Positions 53,583-63,425 of a stretch of 64,000 bases of DNA are shown piece by piece (position 1 is the stretch's first letter; each line of letters starts with the position of its first letter). The position numbers were made by a program, and so were the translations under genes. Under the pieces are notes generated by a model. The model worked only from the letters and a program-made list of their open reading frames with translations. It had not been told where the DNA came from and did no database searches. The DNA is taken from the NCBI RefSeq assembly GCF_021026345.1, contig NZ_JAJNCZ010000001.1:124001-188000 (forward strand), given 5' to 3'. Source of the stretch: Rhizobium sp. GN54 (GTDB taxonomy: Bacteria > Pseudomonadota > Alphaproteobacteria > Rhizobiales > Rhizobiaceae).

Positions 53583-54446
53583 ATGCCTGTCGCCCGCGAC
53601 GATCTCCGCGCCTTCCTGCAAGCCGAGCCCGGCTGCATGCTGGTCGAAATCGCGGCAGTGGACGGCTCGACGCCGCGCGAGGCCGGCGCCTGGATGCTGG
53701 TGTCGCAGCGCGGCAGCTTCTCCACAATCGGCGGCGGCCGACTGGAGTTCATGGCGATCGACCACGCCCGCCGTGCCCTGCGGCAGCGGCAGGCAGCCGG
53801 GCCGCTGTCCATTCCGCTCGGACCCGAGATCGGCCAGTGCTGCGGTGGCCGCGTCGGCCTCGCCTTCGAAAGGGTCACGCCCGCACTGGCCGCACGCCTG
53901 ATCGAGCGTTGCGAGCGCGAGATCGCAGCACGGCCCTGCGTCCATCTCTTCGGCGCCGGGCATGTGGGCAACGCGCTGGCGCTTGCGCTCTCGCTCGCCC
54001 CGGTCCGCACCATCCTTCTGGACGGCCGCGCCGAAGAGCTGGCCGCCGCCCGGGTCCCCGGAGTCGAGACCCGCCTGACGGCCATGCCCGAGGCGGTCGT
54101 TCGCGAGGCCCCCGCCGGCAGCGCCTTCGTCGTCCTGACGCACGACCATGCGCTCGACTTCCTCATCGCCGCCGAGGCGCTGCGGCGGGACGATGCGGCC
54201 TATGTCGGCATGATCGGCTCGAAGACGAAGCGCGCGACCTTCAGAACCTGGCTCACCCGCGAGGTCGGCCATCCGGAGCTCGCCGGGCGTCTCGTCTGTC
54301 CGATCGGCGGCAGCGGCCTCGACGACAAGCGCCCGGCGGTGATCGCGGCCCTTGCGACAGCCGAGATCCTGACGGCCGTGCTGGCCCTGCAGGCGCGCGC
54401 CCGCGCCGCTCCCGGCAGGCGTCCCGCCGTCCGTTCCATGGATTGA
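53583..54446 (+). CDS. xdhC: XdhC, xanthine dehydrogenase maturation factor
   Basis: A 287-residue protein with an XdhC/CoxI N-terminal domain (EIAAVDGSTPREAGAWMLVS, GGGRLEFMAIDHAR) and a Rossmann C-terminal domain (VHLFGAGHVGNALALALS near residue 122; YVGMIGSKTKRATF near residue 208). It binds and sulfurates the molybdenum cofactor for xanthine dehydrogenase. The xdhA/xdhB genes are not in the window. A hairpin follows at 54455. Confidence 0.93.
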   Translation: MPVARDDLRAFLQAEPGCMLVEIAAVDGSTPREAGAWMLVSQRGSFSTIGGGRLEFMAIDHARRALRQRQAAGPLSIPLGPEIGQCCGGRVGLAFERVTPALAARLIERCEREIAARPCVHLFGAGHVGNALALALSLAPVRTILLDGRAEELAAARVPGVETRLTAMPEAVVREAPAGSAFVVLTHDHALDFLIAAEALRRDDAAYVGMIGSKTKRATFRTWLTREVGHPELAGRLVCPIGGSGLDDKRPAVIAALATAEILTAVLALQARARAAPGRRPAVRSMD

Positions 54447-54454
54447 CGCAGCGC

Positions 54455-54480
54455 CCGGCAAGGGCCGGCTTTCTGTCTTT
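54455..54480 (+). terminator. Probable terminator after xdhC
   Basis: Stem CCGGC / GCCGG with loop AAGG (54455-54468), followed by C and a T-rich run TTTCTGTCTTT. It lies nine bases after the xdhC stop and separates it from the cellulose operon. Confidence 0.6.
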
Positions 54481-54567
54481 GCCGGCCGCCCCGCAGGTTT
54501 ATCAGCCTTTCCTTGTGATCTATACACGGGAGCATGGAAACGCGGAACTGATTCGGGAGCGTTGCTC

Positions 54568-55521
54568 TTGCCAACGGCTTGCGGCGTAAGACAATTCTGG
54601 CCGAAGACCGGCATCGCCGCGCTGGCCGCCGCAGCCCTCGTTGCCGGGTGCGCGGCGCGCGATGGCGTGCGCCTTCCCGCCGCCAACCGTATCGTTGCCG
54701 AGAGCGAAGCGCTGATCGTGCCTGCGGCCGGCGGCCCGGCCGTCGTCGACGTGGTCCAGCGCAACTACGCCAACGCCGTGGAGCAGAAGGTCTCCCTCTT
54801 CACTTCGTCTGCCATTCCCGGCCAGAACTACCTCAGCATCCAGATGTTCGGACCGATGGATGCGGCGCTGGACGGCGAGAACAGGCTGGGCTTCCGCCCA
54901 GTGCATGCCGGCAAGCTGTCCGCGGAGATGCGCCAGCAGATCCCGGGCGTTGCGATGAAGACCTCGCAGCTCTACCTGCAGAACCACTACGGCCCGTTCG
55001 GCTATGCCTACGGGCGCAGCGCGGCCGGCGATTCCTGCCTCTACGGCTGGCAGCAGCTGCGCGCCCGCGACAACGAGCGCACCCTCTTCCAGAACCGCGG
55101 CAACATCCAGATCCGCGCGCGCCTGTGCGCCAGCGACGCCGACGAACGCGAACTGCTGGCAATCATGTACGGCTACACCATCAACGGGACGTTCGAGCCG
55201 CAGGGCTGGAACCCCTATGGCCCGCCGCGTCCGGCGGATCCGGCGATCGGCGAGGATTCCAGTCCGATCGTGCCCGGCGCGTCCGAGCTTTCGACGCGCG
55301 CTGCCCGCCCGGTCGCAAGCCCCCCGAGGGTGCGGCGTGTTGCCGTCGAGCGTGCTGAAACGGACGCCGCAGACGGCGAAGGCGGGCCATCGCCGCGCCC
55401 GGCGGTGGTCGTTCCTTCTCCGGCGGCCGTTCCTTCCTCTGCGACGGGCGCGCGAACCGCGGAACCCGGCGCAACGGTCGTCGTGCCGGCGCCGGGTTGC
55501 GTCGACGCCGCCTGCAATTGA
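54568..55521 (+). CDS. bcsN: BcsN, rhizobial cellulose biosynthesis protein
   Basis: A 317-residue secreted protein. An N-terminal lipoprotein-like signal (ALVAGCAA, Cys near residue 28) is followed by the BcsN body: VVQRNYANAVEQKVSLFTSSAIPGQNYLSIQMFGP near residues 60-95 and DSCLYGWQQLRARD near residue 155. The last 100 residues are Pro/Ala/Ser-rich. BcsN is found next to bcsA mainly in Hyphomicrobiales; its role is unknown. The start is TTG at 54568, eight bases after GGGAG, or TTG at 54562. bcsA follows 83 bases later. Confidence 0.8.
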   Translation: MPTACGVRQFWPKTGIAALAAAALVAGCAARDGVRLPAANRIVAESEALIVPAAGGPAVVDVVQRNYANAVEQKVSLFTSSAIPGQNYLSIQMFGPMDAALDGENRLGFRPVHAGKLSAEMRQQIPGVAMKTSQLYLQNHYGPFGYAYGRSAAGDSCLYGWQQLRARDNERTLFQNRGNIQIRARLCASDADERELLAIMYGYTINGTFEPQGWNPYGPPRPADPAIGEDSSPIVPGASELSTRAARPVASPPRVRRVAVERAETDAADGEGGPSPRPAVVVPSPAAVPSSATGARTAEPGATVVVPAPGCVDAACN

Positions 55522-55604
55522 GCCCGCGAAATTCCCGCCGGCTAATTTTTCGTTAACGGGAAGCGGCTAATTCTAGGTTATTGCCCGCGCACGAAGGAAT
55601 GGGA

Positions 55605-57815
55605 ATGAACAGGATCGGCACCGTCGCAGTCTGGGCAGTGGTCACGCTGTGCGTCCTCACCCTGATCACCCTGCCGATCAACATGCAGACGCAACTGATC
55701 GCCAGCATCACGATCGTGGCGCTCATGGCGCTCATCAAGATCCTGAAGGGCGAGGGCATCTGGCGCCTCGTCGCGCTGGCGCTCGGCACCGCGATCATCC
55801 TGCGCTACGTCTACTGGCGCTCCACCAGCACGCTGCCGCCGATAAGCCAGCTCGAGAATTTCATCCCCGGTTTCCTGCTCTATCTGGCGGAGATGTACAG
55901 CGTCGGCATGCTCGCGCTCAGCCTCTTCGTCGTCTCCATGCCGCTTCCGCCGCGCACCGGCCGCACCAGCGAAGTCAAATCCCTTCCCAGGGTCGACGTC
56001 TTCGTGCCGAGCTACAACGAGGACGAGGCGCTGCTGGCCAACACGCTCGCCGCGGCCAAGGCGATGGACTATCCGGCCGACAGGCTGCAGGTCTGGCTTC
56101 TCGACGACGGCAGCACCGAGCAGAAACGGAACTCGCACAAGGTGCTGGAGGCGCAGGCCGCCCTTGCCCGCCACGACACGCTGCGCCGGCTCTGCGAGGA
56201 ACTTGGCGTGCGCTATCTCACCCGCGCCCGCAACGAGCACGCCAAGGCCGGCAATCTCAATAACGGCCTCGCCCATTCGGACGGCGAACTCGTCGCCGTG
56301 TTCGATGCCGACCATGCGCCGGCGCGCGATTTCCTGCGCGAGACCGTCGGCTATTTCGACGACGACCCGAAGCTCTTCCTCGTCCAGACGCCGCATTTCT
56401 TCCTCAACCCGGACCCGCTGGAACGCAACCTCAGGACCTTCGAGAAGATGCCGAGCGAGAACGAGATGTTCTACGGCATCATCCAGCGCGGGCTCGACAA
56501 GTGGAACGCCGCCTTCTTCTGCGGCTCGGCCGCGGTCCTCAGCCGCCGGGCGCTGAAGGAGACGGACGGCTTCAGCGGCGTCTCGATCACCGAGGACTGC
56601 GAGACTGCGATCGCGCTGCATGCGCGCGGCTGGAACAGCGTCTATGTCGACAAGCCGCTGATTGCCGGCCTGCAGCCGGCCACGTTTGCGAGCTTCATCG
56701 GCCAGCGCAGCCGCTGGGCCCAGGGCATGATCCAGATCCTGCGGTTCCGCTTTCCGCTGTTCAAGCGCGGCCTGTCGATCCCCCAGCGCCTCTGCTACAT
56801 GTCGTCGACGCTCTTCTGGTTCTTCCCGTTCCCGCGGACGATGTTTCTGATCGCGCCGCTGTTTTACCTCTTCTTCGACCTGCAGATCTTCACCGCGTCG
56901 GGTGGCGAGTTCCTCGGCTACACGCTGGCCTACATGCTGGTGAACATGATGATGCAGAACTATCTCTACGGCACCTTCCGGTGGCCCTGGATTTCCGAGC
57001 TCTACGAATATGTGCAGAGCGTGCATCTGTTGCCGGCGGTGGTCTCGGTGATCCTCAACCCGCGCAAGCCGACCTTCAAGGTGACCGCCAAGGACGAATC
57101 GGTTCTCGTCAGCCGCCTGTCGGAGATCAGCCGGCCGTTCTTCGTCATCTTCACGGTGCTGTTCATCGCCCTCCTGGTCAGCGTCTATCGCTTCTATGCC
57201 GAGCCCTACAAGGCCGACGTGACGTTGGTGGTGGGCGGCTGGAACCTGCTCAACCTGATCATCGCCGGCTGCGCGCTCGGCGTCGTCTCCGAGCGTGGCG
57301 AGAAGTCCGCGAGCCGGCGCGTCCGGGTCAGCCGCCGGTGCGATTTCGTGACGGACGGCCACAGCTTTCCGGCAACGATCGAGAATGTCTCGGCGAACGG
57401 CGCACGGGTGCAGGTCTACGGCATCGACCGCCAGAACGTCGGCTTCGACATGGATGCGGTGATCCGTTTCGTGCCCTATGGCGGCGACGAGCCGGAGGAA
57501 CTGCCGGTGCAGGTCCGCAACGTCGAGGGCCATGGCGACCTGACGGCGATCGGCTGCCGCTTCACGCCCTGCGTTGCGCGCCACCACAGCCTCGTCGCCG
57601 ACCTCATCTTCGCGAATTCCAACCAGTGGAGCGATTTCCAGCTCGCCCGGCGCGGCAATCCGGGCATCCTGTTCGGAACGCTGTGGTTCCTGCGCGTGGC
57701 GCTCTACCAGACGAGCCGCGGCCTCGTTTATCTGCTCCGGAGCGCCAAGCCCGGGGCAAGAGTGGCCAAGGCGGGAGAGGCCGGGCCGGGCGTCGCCGGC
57801 GAGGCCACGCGATGA
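55605..57815 (+). CDS. bcsA: BcsA, cellulose synthase catalytic subunit (UDP-forming)
   Basis: A 736-residue membrane glycosyltransferase (family GT2). Catalytic motifs are present: DDG near residue 167, DAD near 233, TED near 329, and QRSRW near 367. About seven helices flank the catalytic domain. A C-terminal PilZ domain (RRVRVSRR near residue 568 and NVSANGARV near 597) should bind cyclic di-GMP, which activates the enzyme. The start at 55605 has AAGGA six bases upstream. The stop overlaps the bcsB start (ATGA). Confidence 0.95.
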   Translation: MNRIGTVAVWAVVTLCVLTLITLPINMQTQLIASITIVALMALIKILKGEGIWRLVALALGTAIILRYVYWRSTSTLPPISQLENFIPGFLLYLAEMYSVGMLALSLFVVSMPLPPRTGRTSEVKSLPRVDVFVPSYNEDEALLANTLAAAKAMDYPADRLQVWLLDDGSTEQKRNSHKVLEAQAALARHDTLRRLCEELGVRYLTRARNEHAKAGNLNNGLAHSDGELVAVFDADHAPARDFLRETVGYFDDDPKLFLVQTPHFFLNPDPLERNLRTFEKMPSENEMFYGIIQRGLDKWNAAFFCGSAAVLSRRALKETDGFSGVSITEDCETAIALHARGWNSVYVDKPLIAGLQPATFASFIGQRSRWAQGMIQILRFRFPLFKRGLSIPQRLCYMSSTLFWFFPFPRTMFLIAPLFYLFFDLQIFTASGGEFLGYTLAYMLVNMMMQNYLYGTFRWPWISELYEYVQSVHLLPAVVSVILNPRKPTFKVTAKDESVLVSRLSEISRPFFVIFTVLFIALLVSVYRFYAEPYKADVTLVVGGWNLLNLIIAGCALGVVSERGEKSASRRVRVSRRCDFVTDGHSFPATIENVSANGARVQVYGIDRQNVGFDMDAVIRFVPYGGDEPEELPVQVRNVEGHGDLTAIGCRFTPCVARHHSLVADLIFANSNQWSDFQLARRGNPGILFGTLWFLRVALYQTSRGLVYLLRSAKPGARVAKAGEAGPGVAGEATR

Positions 57816-60169
57816 GGGCCGTCCTTGCCGCGGCGCTGATCGCCTCCAGCACCCTTTCGGCGCCGCTATACGCGCAGCAGCCATTCGACATGAGTGGCGA
57901 GCGTTCGCCGGACGCGACCGGCGCCCCGCCGCAACCGCCACCGGCGCCGGCGGAAAGCCCCGAGGCACCACCGGCAGCCCCGGAGGCGAGCCCCGGCGGC
58001 CCCCTGCCGCAGCCCGCGGGCGCGACCACGGGGCAGCGGATGTTCGTCATCCCGTCCGACCGCCTCAGCCTTGCCGGCGAAACTGCCAATCGCGAATGGA
58101 CCGTCTATCTCACCCCCGAGCAGGCCGAGGCGGCCTCGAAACTGAACTTCGGCTACCGCAACAGCATCTATGTGGCCCCCGAGGCCTCGACGCTGTCGGT
58201 CTTCGTCAACGACACCCTGATCGGCGAGGGGCCGATCCAGTCGCCCGGCGACGTGTCCGACAAAAGCTTCGAGATCCCCTACGGGCTGATGCGGCCGGGG
58301 ACGAACAAGATCGGCTTCCGCGCCGCGCAGCGACACCGGACCGACTGCACCGTGCAGTCGACCTACGAGCTCTGGTCGGATGTCGTCCCCGAGCGGACAT
58401 TCCTCGAATTCGACGCGGCCAAGATGACCGCGCAGCCGACCCTCGACGATATCCGCGCCGTCGGCGTCAACGCGCTCGGCCAGACCCGCTTCAACATCGT
58501 CGTGCCGAAACTGGAGCAGTCCGCGACGATGACCCCGCTTTTGCGGCTGTCGCAGGCGCTCGGCATGCTGGCGGCGATGCCGAACCAGGTGTTCGAGTTC
58601 TCGACCGGCCTTCCCGCGAAGGCCGAGGCCGGCGAACTGACCGTCGTCGTCGGGACCGCGGCCGAACTCGAGGTCATCCTGCCGAGGCTGCCCGACGGCG
58701 CGCGTTCGGGCGGCATCGCAGCCTTCATGGAGAACCCCGCCACCGGCGCGCCGATCCTGGTCCTGACCGGCCCGAGCTGGCAATCCGTCGAGAGCGTGGT
58801 GGACAACATCCTGGCGCCGGTGGACCGGCCGCCGGACGTGACCCGGGCGGTGCTGGCGACCCAGCGCTGGACCGGCATGAACACGCCGCTTCTGACCGGA
58901 AGCGCGCGCCTGCCGTTCTCGGCGCTGGGCCTGAAGTCGGCCGAGTTCAGCGGCCGCCGGTTCCGCACCGGTTTCCATGTCGGCATTCCCTCCGACTTCT
59001 ACGGCGATGCCTATGGCGAGGCCCGCATCCTGCTCGATGCGGCCTATTCGCGCGATGTGCTGCCCGGCAGCCACATTGACGTCTACGTGAACGGCAGCAT
59101 CGCCTCGACGGTGCCGATCACCCGGGCGGGCGGCGATGTCCTGCGCCATCATCCGATCCGCTTCACGATGCGTCATTTCCGCCCCGGCGCCAATCTGATC
59201 GAGATCGAGGCCGTGCTGCAGACCCGGGCCGACCAGATCTGCTCGCCTGGCACGACCGCCAGCAACGAGCCGCGCTTTGCCCTGTTCGACACCTCGGAGT
59301 TCCGTGTCGGCGATTTCGCCCGCATCGCCCAGCTTCCCAATCTCGCCGCCGTGGCCGGCACGGGATTTCCCTACGGTCGCGGCGGCGAGACCGTCGACCT
59401 GATCGTCGAGCGGACCGACAACCAGACGCTGTCGGCGACGGCCACGCTGCTCAGCCAGCTTTCCGTGATGGCCGGGCGGCCGATCCGCACCGTCCCCAAG
59501 GCGTCCGCCGCCGCCACGGGCGGCAACGCCATCTTTGTCGGCCAGATATCGCAGATCCCGCCGGTGGCCCTGGCGCAGACCCACCTCTCCGAAGAGGCCG
59601 CCAAGATCTGGGGCACCTCGGCGCAAAGCGCATCCGCCGACGCCAATACCGACATGCTCGACGAATGGCGCCAGAAGACCAGCAGCAGTTCCTGGCAGAA
59701 GCCGTTTGCGGCCGTCAGCGAATGGCTCGACCGGACGTTCGACATCTCACTGGGCTCGCTGCGGTTCCGGCCGGGCGAAGAGGCGATGTTCGTGCCGCCC
59801 GATACCGCCAACGTGGTGATGGCGCAGGGCATCGGTCCGTCCGGCGGCGGCGCCTGGCTCGTGCTCACCGCGCCGACGCCCGAAAAGCTGCAGAGCGGCG
59901 CCGCCACGCTGACCCGCAATGCGAACTGGGAGCGTCTCTCCGGCTCGCTGACGCTCTTCGGCATCGGCGATACCCCCATGGAATCGCGGCCGGTGACCCG
60001 CGTCGACTTCCTGCCGACGCAGCCGTTCTCCTTCTGGAACTACCGGCTGATCGCCGCAAACTGGCTGTCGACCAACATTCTCTCCTATGCGGTGCTGCTG
60101 GCCTGCCTGTCCGTCTTGCTGGGGCTCGTCACCTTCTCGCTGCTCGGCCGTTTCGGAAAGGGCAGATAG
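57812..60169 (+). CDS. bcsB: BcsB, cellulose synthase periplasmic subunit
   Basis: A 785-residue protein with a signal peptide (cleavage near AQQ, residue 22), a Pro/Ala-rich linker (residues 33-70), carbohydrate-binding and flavodoxin-like domains repeated twice in the body (VFVNDTLIGEG near 135; VYVNGSIASTVP near 425), and a C-terminal membrane anchor (TNILSYAVLLACLSVLLGLVTFSLL near 755-780). It guides the growing glucan out of BcsA. Start overlaps bcsA by four bases. Confidence 0.95.
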   Translation: MRAVLAAALIASSTLSAPLYAQQPFDMSGERSPDATGAPPQPPPAPAESPEAPPAAPEASPGGPLPQPAGATTGQRMFVIPSDRLSLAGETANREWTVYLTPEQAEAASKLNFGYRNSIYVAPEASTLSVFVNDTLIGEGPIQSPGDVSDKSFEIPYGLMRPGTNKIGFRAAQRHRTDCTVQSTYELWSDVVPERTFLEFDAAKMTAQPTLDDIRAVGVNALGQTRFNIVVPKLEQSATMTPLLRLSQALGMLAAMPNQVFEFSTGLPAKAEAGELTVVVGTAAELEVILPRLPDGARSGGIAAFMENPATGAPILVLTGPSWQSVESVVDNILAPVDRPPDVTRAVLATQRWTGMNTPLLTGSARLPFSALGLKSAEFSGRRFRTGFHVGIPSDFYGDAYGEARILLDAAYSRDVLPGSHIDVYVNGSIASTVPITRAGGDVLRHHPIRFTMRHFRPGANLIEIEAVLQTRADQICSPGTTASNEPRFALFDTSEFRVGDFARIAQLPNLAAVAGTGFPYGRGGETVDLIVERTDNQTLSATATLLSQLSVMAGRPIRTVPKASAAATGGNAIFVGQISQIPPVALAQTHLSEEAAKIWGTSAQSASADANTDMLDEWRQKTSSSSWQKPFAAVSEWLDRTFDISLGSLRFRPGEEAMFVPPDTANVVMAQGIGPSGGGAWLVLTAPTPEKLQSGAATLTRNANWERLSGSLTLFGIGDTPMESRPVTRVDFLPTQPFSFWNYRLIAANWLSTNILSYAVLLACLSVLLGLVTFSLLGRFGKGR

Positions 60170-60320
60170 GCGTGGGGACGGGGCCGTCTTTACCGATCGT
60201 TAACCATAGTCTGGCTTTGTCGATATCTCGCCTGCCGGTGGAATCGCGCGCCGCCGGCACGCGAAACGTCGCGGGGGCAGGGCCCCGTCGCGGACGCCCC
60301 AGGTGGAGACCGGCATCACG

Positions 60321-62576
60321 ATGAGATCCGTAGTTCTGGCGATCGCATGTGTGGGAGCGGCGGCAAGCAGCGTCGTCGGCGTGCTGAGGCCGGAGATCCA
60401 TCTGTTCGACCAGGCCATCGACAGGATGAACCAGACCGCTTCGGTGGTCCCGGACGGTTCCGCGGCGACCGGATCGTCGCGTACCGGCAGGGTCGGAGAA
60501 ACACAGCTGGCCCGGCATCAGCCGCAGGAGCGATCCCGGCCGCAGGCACCGGCGGCACAGCCGGTCATGCATGCACAGGCCCAGGATCAGACCCAGAACC
60601 AGGCACAGGCCCCGCAGCAACCGGCACCTGCGCCCGGCCCGTCCGCGCCCGTCGTCGATGAGAGCGCCCTTCGCTATTTCGCCAGCAAGGGCGATACCGC
60701 CCGCCTCCAGGCCGAGATCGCCCGGCTCCGCGCGCTCTATCCGAACTGGACGCCGCCGCGTGACCCGCTGGCCGTGCCGCAGAACGCCGACGAACAACTG
60801 GAACGGATGTGGCAGCTCTATTCCGAGGCGCGCTATGCCGACGTCCGCACCGCCATCGCCGACCGGCAGGCGGGCGAACCCGGCTGGACGCCGCCGGCCG
60901 ACCTTTTGGACCGGCTCGCCATCGCCGAGCGGCGCAGCCGGCTGATCGCGGCATCGGATGCCAAGCGGTTTGCCGAGGTGGTCGGCCTCGCCGCGGACAC
61001 GCCGAGCCTCTTGACCTGCAGCGACGTCGATATCCTCTGGCGCGTGGCCGAGGCCTTCGCGGGAACCGACCGCACGATGCGCGCCCGCGATGCCTATGCC
61101 TACGTGCTGCGCAATTGCGCCAACCAGCCCGAGCGCATCGCGACCATCCAGAAGGCCGCCGCCCTGCTCGACTACGCCGACATGCAGGAACTGCTCGGTT
61201 TCGAGAAGACCCTTCCCGACGGCACGCGCGAATTCGAGAGCATCCGCGACGATCTCGCCCGCCGGTTCGTCGCGGCCGGCGACGAGGACGGAAAGCTCGC
61301 CGTCGCCGTGCCCTACATCCAGCGCGTCGAACGGCTGGTGGAGCGCGAGGGCCTTTCCTCGGATGCGCTGCTGCTCGGCTGGTATGCGCTGCGGCGAGAC
61401 GACATGCCGACGGCCGAGCGCTGGTTCCGCAAGGCGCGCGGTATCGAGGACACGGCCTCCGCCTCGCAGGGCCTGGCGCTGGCGCTGATCGACCGGAAGA
61501 TGCCGCTGGAAGCCGAAGAGGTCATGCATCGCTGGTACGACACCTCCGACGAGACGAAGGCCACCTATCTCGCCGCCGTCGCCAACACGCTTGCCCTCGA
61601 TCCGCCGGTGGCCATCACGGCCGACGTGCTCCAGCGGATGGCGGCTGCGACGTTGAAGGAGAAAGATCCGGCCAGCGCCCAGCAGTTCGGCTGGTATGCG
61701 CTCGCCTTCGACCAGCCGAAGACGGCGGAGCAATGGTTCCTGTCGGCGCTGAACTGGAAGGAGGACGACGAGCCCTCCGCCTATGGCCTCGCCGTCGCCC
61801 GTCTGAGGCTGCGGGACCTGACGGGTATGCGCGCCGTGCAGGCGCTGTGGCAGGGCCGCTCGGAGCGCATCGCGCGCGTGAGCGAGCAGGAACCGCGGAC
61901 ACGGGACGGTCGCGCCGAAGGGAGCGCGGCCCGGCCGCAGGCGGCGGCGACCGGCGAGCCGCAAGGCGCGGCCCATGATGCGGCGGTGACCTATGTTCGC
62001 CCCTCCGGCGAGGAGCGCGCGGTTCGCCGCGACCGCCAATCCGCGCGTGCCCGTACCGTCGCCGGCTGCAGGACGACCCTCGACCCGCAGACGCTGCCGC
62101 CCGCCACGGCCCTTGCGCGCGGCTGGTGCCTGATGGACCTGAACCGCCCGCTCGAGGCCGCCGCCGCCTTCGACGCGGCACTGCGCACGACGGTGCCGGA
62201 CGTGCGGCGCGATGCGGCCTACGGCCAGAGCCTCGCCTATATCCGCGCCGGTCTCTTCAGGGAGGCCGCCATCGCCGCGACCAGGGCGAAGCAGCCGCGC
62301 GAACGCGCGGTGGAACTGCAGGCGGCCATCCTGTCGAACCGCGCCGTCGCCGCCTTCGACGCCGGCCGCTTCCGCGAGACCATCCTCTTCCTCGACCAGT
62401 TGGCGCAGTTGCGCACCGAGCGCGCCGATCTCATGGTCCTGCGCGGCTATGCCTACAAGGGCCTGAACCGCACGGGCGATGCGCGGCGGATCTTCGAGGC
62501 ACTTGCCGCGACCGGCCAGCGCGACGCCGTTCGCGCGCTCGGCGACATGCGCGATCAGGGCATGCGCCCCCACTGA
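60321..62576 (+). CDS. Large TPR protein of the cellulose operon
   Basis: A 751-residue exported or anchored protein. A hydrophobic start (VVLAIACVGAAASSVVGVL) is followed by a Gln/Pro/Ala-rich stretch (residues 75-110) and then repeated helical pairs with TPR features (GWYALRRDDMPTAERWFRKARG, LMDLNRPLEAAAAFDAAL, NRAVAAFDAGRFRETILFLDQL). A second low-complexity break lies near residues 520-560. It sits where bcsC or bcsZ would be expected. It may act as a TPR scaffold like the periplasmic part of BcsC, but lacks an outer-membrane barrel. The start is uncertain: ATG 60321 or GTG 60303. Confidence 0.78.
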   Translation: MRSVVLAIACVGAAASSVVGVLRPEIHLFDQAIDRMNQTASVVPDGSAATGSSRTGRVGETQLARHQPQERSRPQAPAAQPVMHAQAQDQTQNQAQAPQQPAPAPGPSAPVVDESALRYFASKGDTARLQAEIARLRALYPNWTPPRDPLAVPQNADEQLERMWQLYSEARYADVRTAIADRQAGEPGWTPPADLLDRLAIAERRSRLIAASDAKRFAEVVGLAADTPSLLTCSDVDILWRVAEAFAGTDRTMRARDAYAYVLRNCANQPERIATIQKAAALLDYADMQELLGFEKTLPDGTREFESIRDDLARRFVAAGDEDGKLAVAVPYIQRVERLVEREGLSSDALLLGWYALRRDDMPTAERWFRKARGIEDTASASQGLALALIDRKMPLEAEEVMHRWYDTSDETKATYLAAVANTLALDPPVAITADVLQRMAAATLKEKDPASAQQFGWYALAFDQPKTAEQWFLSALNWKEDDEPSAYGLAVARLRLRDLTGMRAVQALWQGRSERIARVSEQEPRTRDGRAEGSAARPQAAATGEPQGAAHDAAVTYVRPSGEERAVRRDRQSARARTVAGCRTTLDPQTLPPATALARGWCLMDLNRPLEAAAAFDAALRTTVPDVRRDAAYGQSLAYIRAGLFREAAIAATRAKQPRERAVELQAAILSNRAVAAFDAGRFRETILFLDQLAQLRTERADLMVLRGYAYKGLNRTGDARRIFEALAATGQRDAVRALGDMRDQGMRPH

Positions 62577-62809
62577 GACCAACCCGCACTGATATCGACC
62601 GATTGCAGATTCCGTGGATGGGCGTGCGATTGTCGCGCTCCCCCGGTCGTGAGAACATAGGAATGTCGGATTTCGGCTATGATTCTCGCCGCCGATACAA
62701 GACGGCGCAAGGAAGTGGGCATGACGCCTTCTGCGGGGTTGAGGCGGGCGCCGCCAGCCTTTAGGAGAGGGCCGGTTCTTCATCGAACTTGCCGAAGACG
62801 GGTGAAACT

Positions 62810-63397
62810 GTGATCGATCCCTATGACATCATCGGTGTCGCGCGCGACGCCAACACGGCCTCCATCAAGGCCGCCTATCGCCGCCGCGCCAAGACCGCCC
62901 ATCCCGATTCCGGCGGCGACGTCGATACCTTCGCGCGGCTGAAGGCGGCATACGAACTCCTGCTCGATCCCGTCCGCCGCAAGGTCTATGACGACACCGG
63001 CTACGATCCCGAGCTCGCCGATACCAAGGACCTCAAGGGCCTGATGGTGCTGGAGAAGCTGATCAACGAGGTGATCCTCGACGAGCGTGAGCCCGGCAGC
63101 TTCGACCCGATCGCCACCATCCGGCGCAAGCTGACGAACGAGATCGTCAATGCGCGCTTCCACATCATGGAGATGGAGCGCCACCGCGCCCGCATCCGCA
63201 ACCACATGGACCGCGTCGGCAAGCGCCCGTCCACGGACGTATTCGGCAGCATGCTGCGCGCTCGCAGCGAGGCGATCGCCGATGCGATCGAGAAGGCCGA
63301 GGCGCAGATCAAGGACATCGAGCAGGCCTACGGCATGCTGGACGGCTATTCCTACGACGTCGAGGTCGAGATCGAGACGCGCAACGCCGCCGAATAG
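62810..63397 (+). CDS. J-domain (DnaJ-like) protein
   Basis: A 195-residue protein with an N-terminal J domain: DPYDIIGVARDANTASIKAAYRRRAKTAHPD with the HPD tripeptide near residue 34, then LKAAYELLLDPVRRKVYDDTG. The C-terminal half is a charged helical region (HIMEMERHRARIRNHMDRVG) without zinc or Gly/Phe-rich domains. It probably stimulates a DnaK-type chaperone; client unknown. GTG at 62810 begins right at the domain; TTG at 62789 would add seven residues. Convergent with spoVR. Confidence 0.85.
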   Translation: MIDPYDIIGVARDANTASIKAAYRRRAKTAHPDSGGDVDTFARLKAAYELLLDPVRRKVYDDTGYDPELADTKDLKGLMVLEKLINEVILDEREPGSFDPIATIRRKLTNEIVNARFHIMEMERHRARIRNHMDRVGKRPSTDVFGSMLRARSEAIADAIEKAEAQIKDIEQAYGMLDGYSYDVEVEIETRNAAE

Positions 63398-63425
63398 CCG
63401 GAACGCGCCGGCCGCCCCAGCTAAT

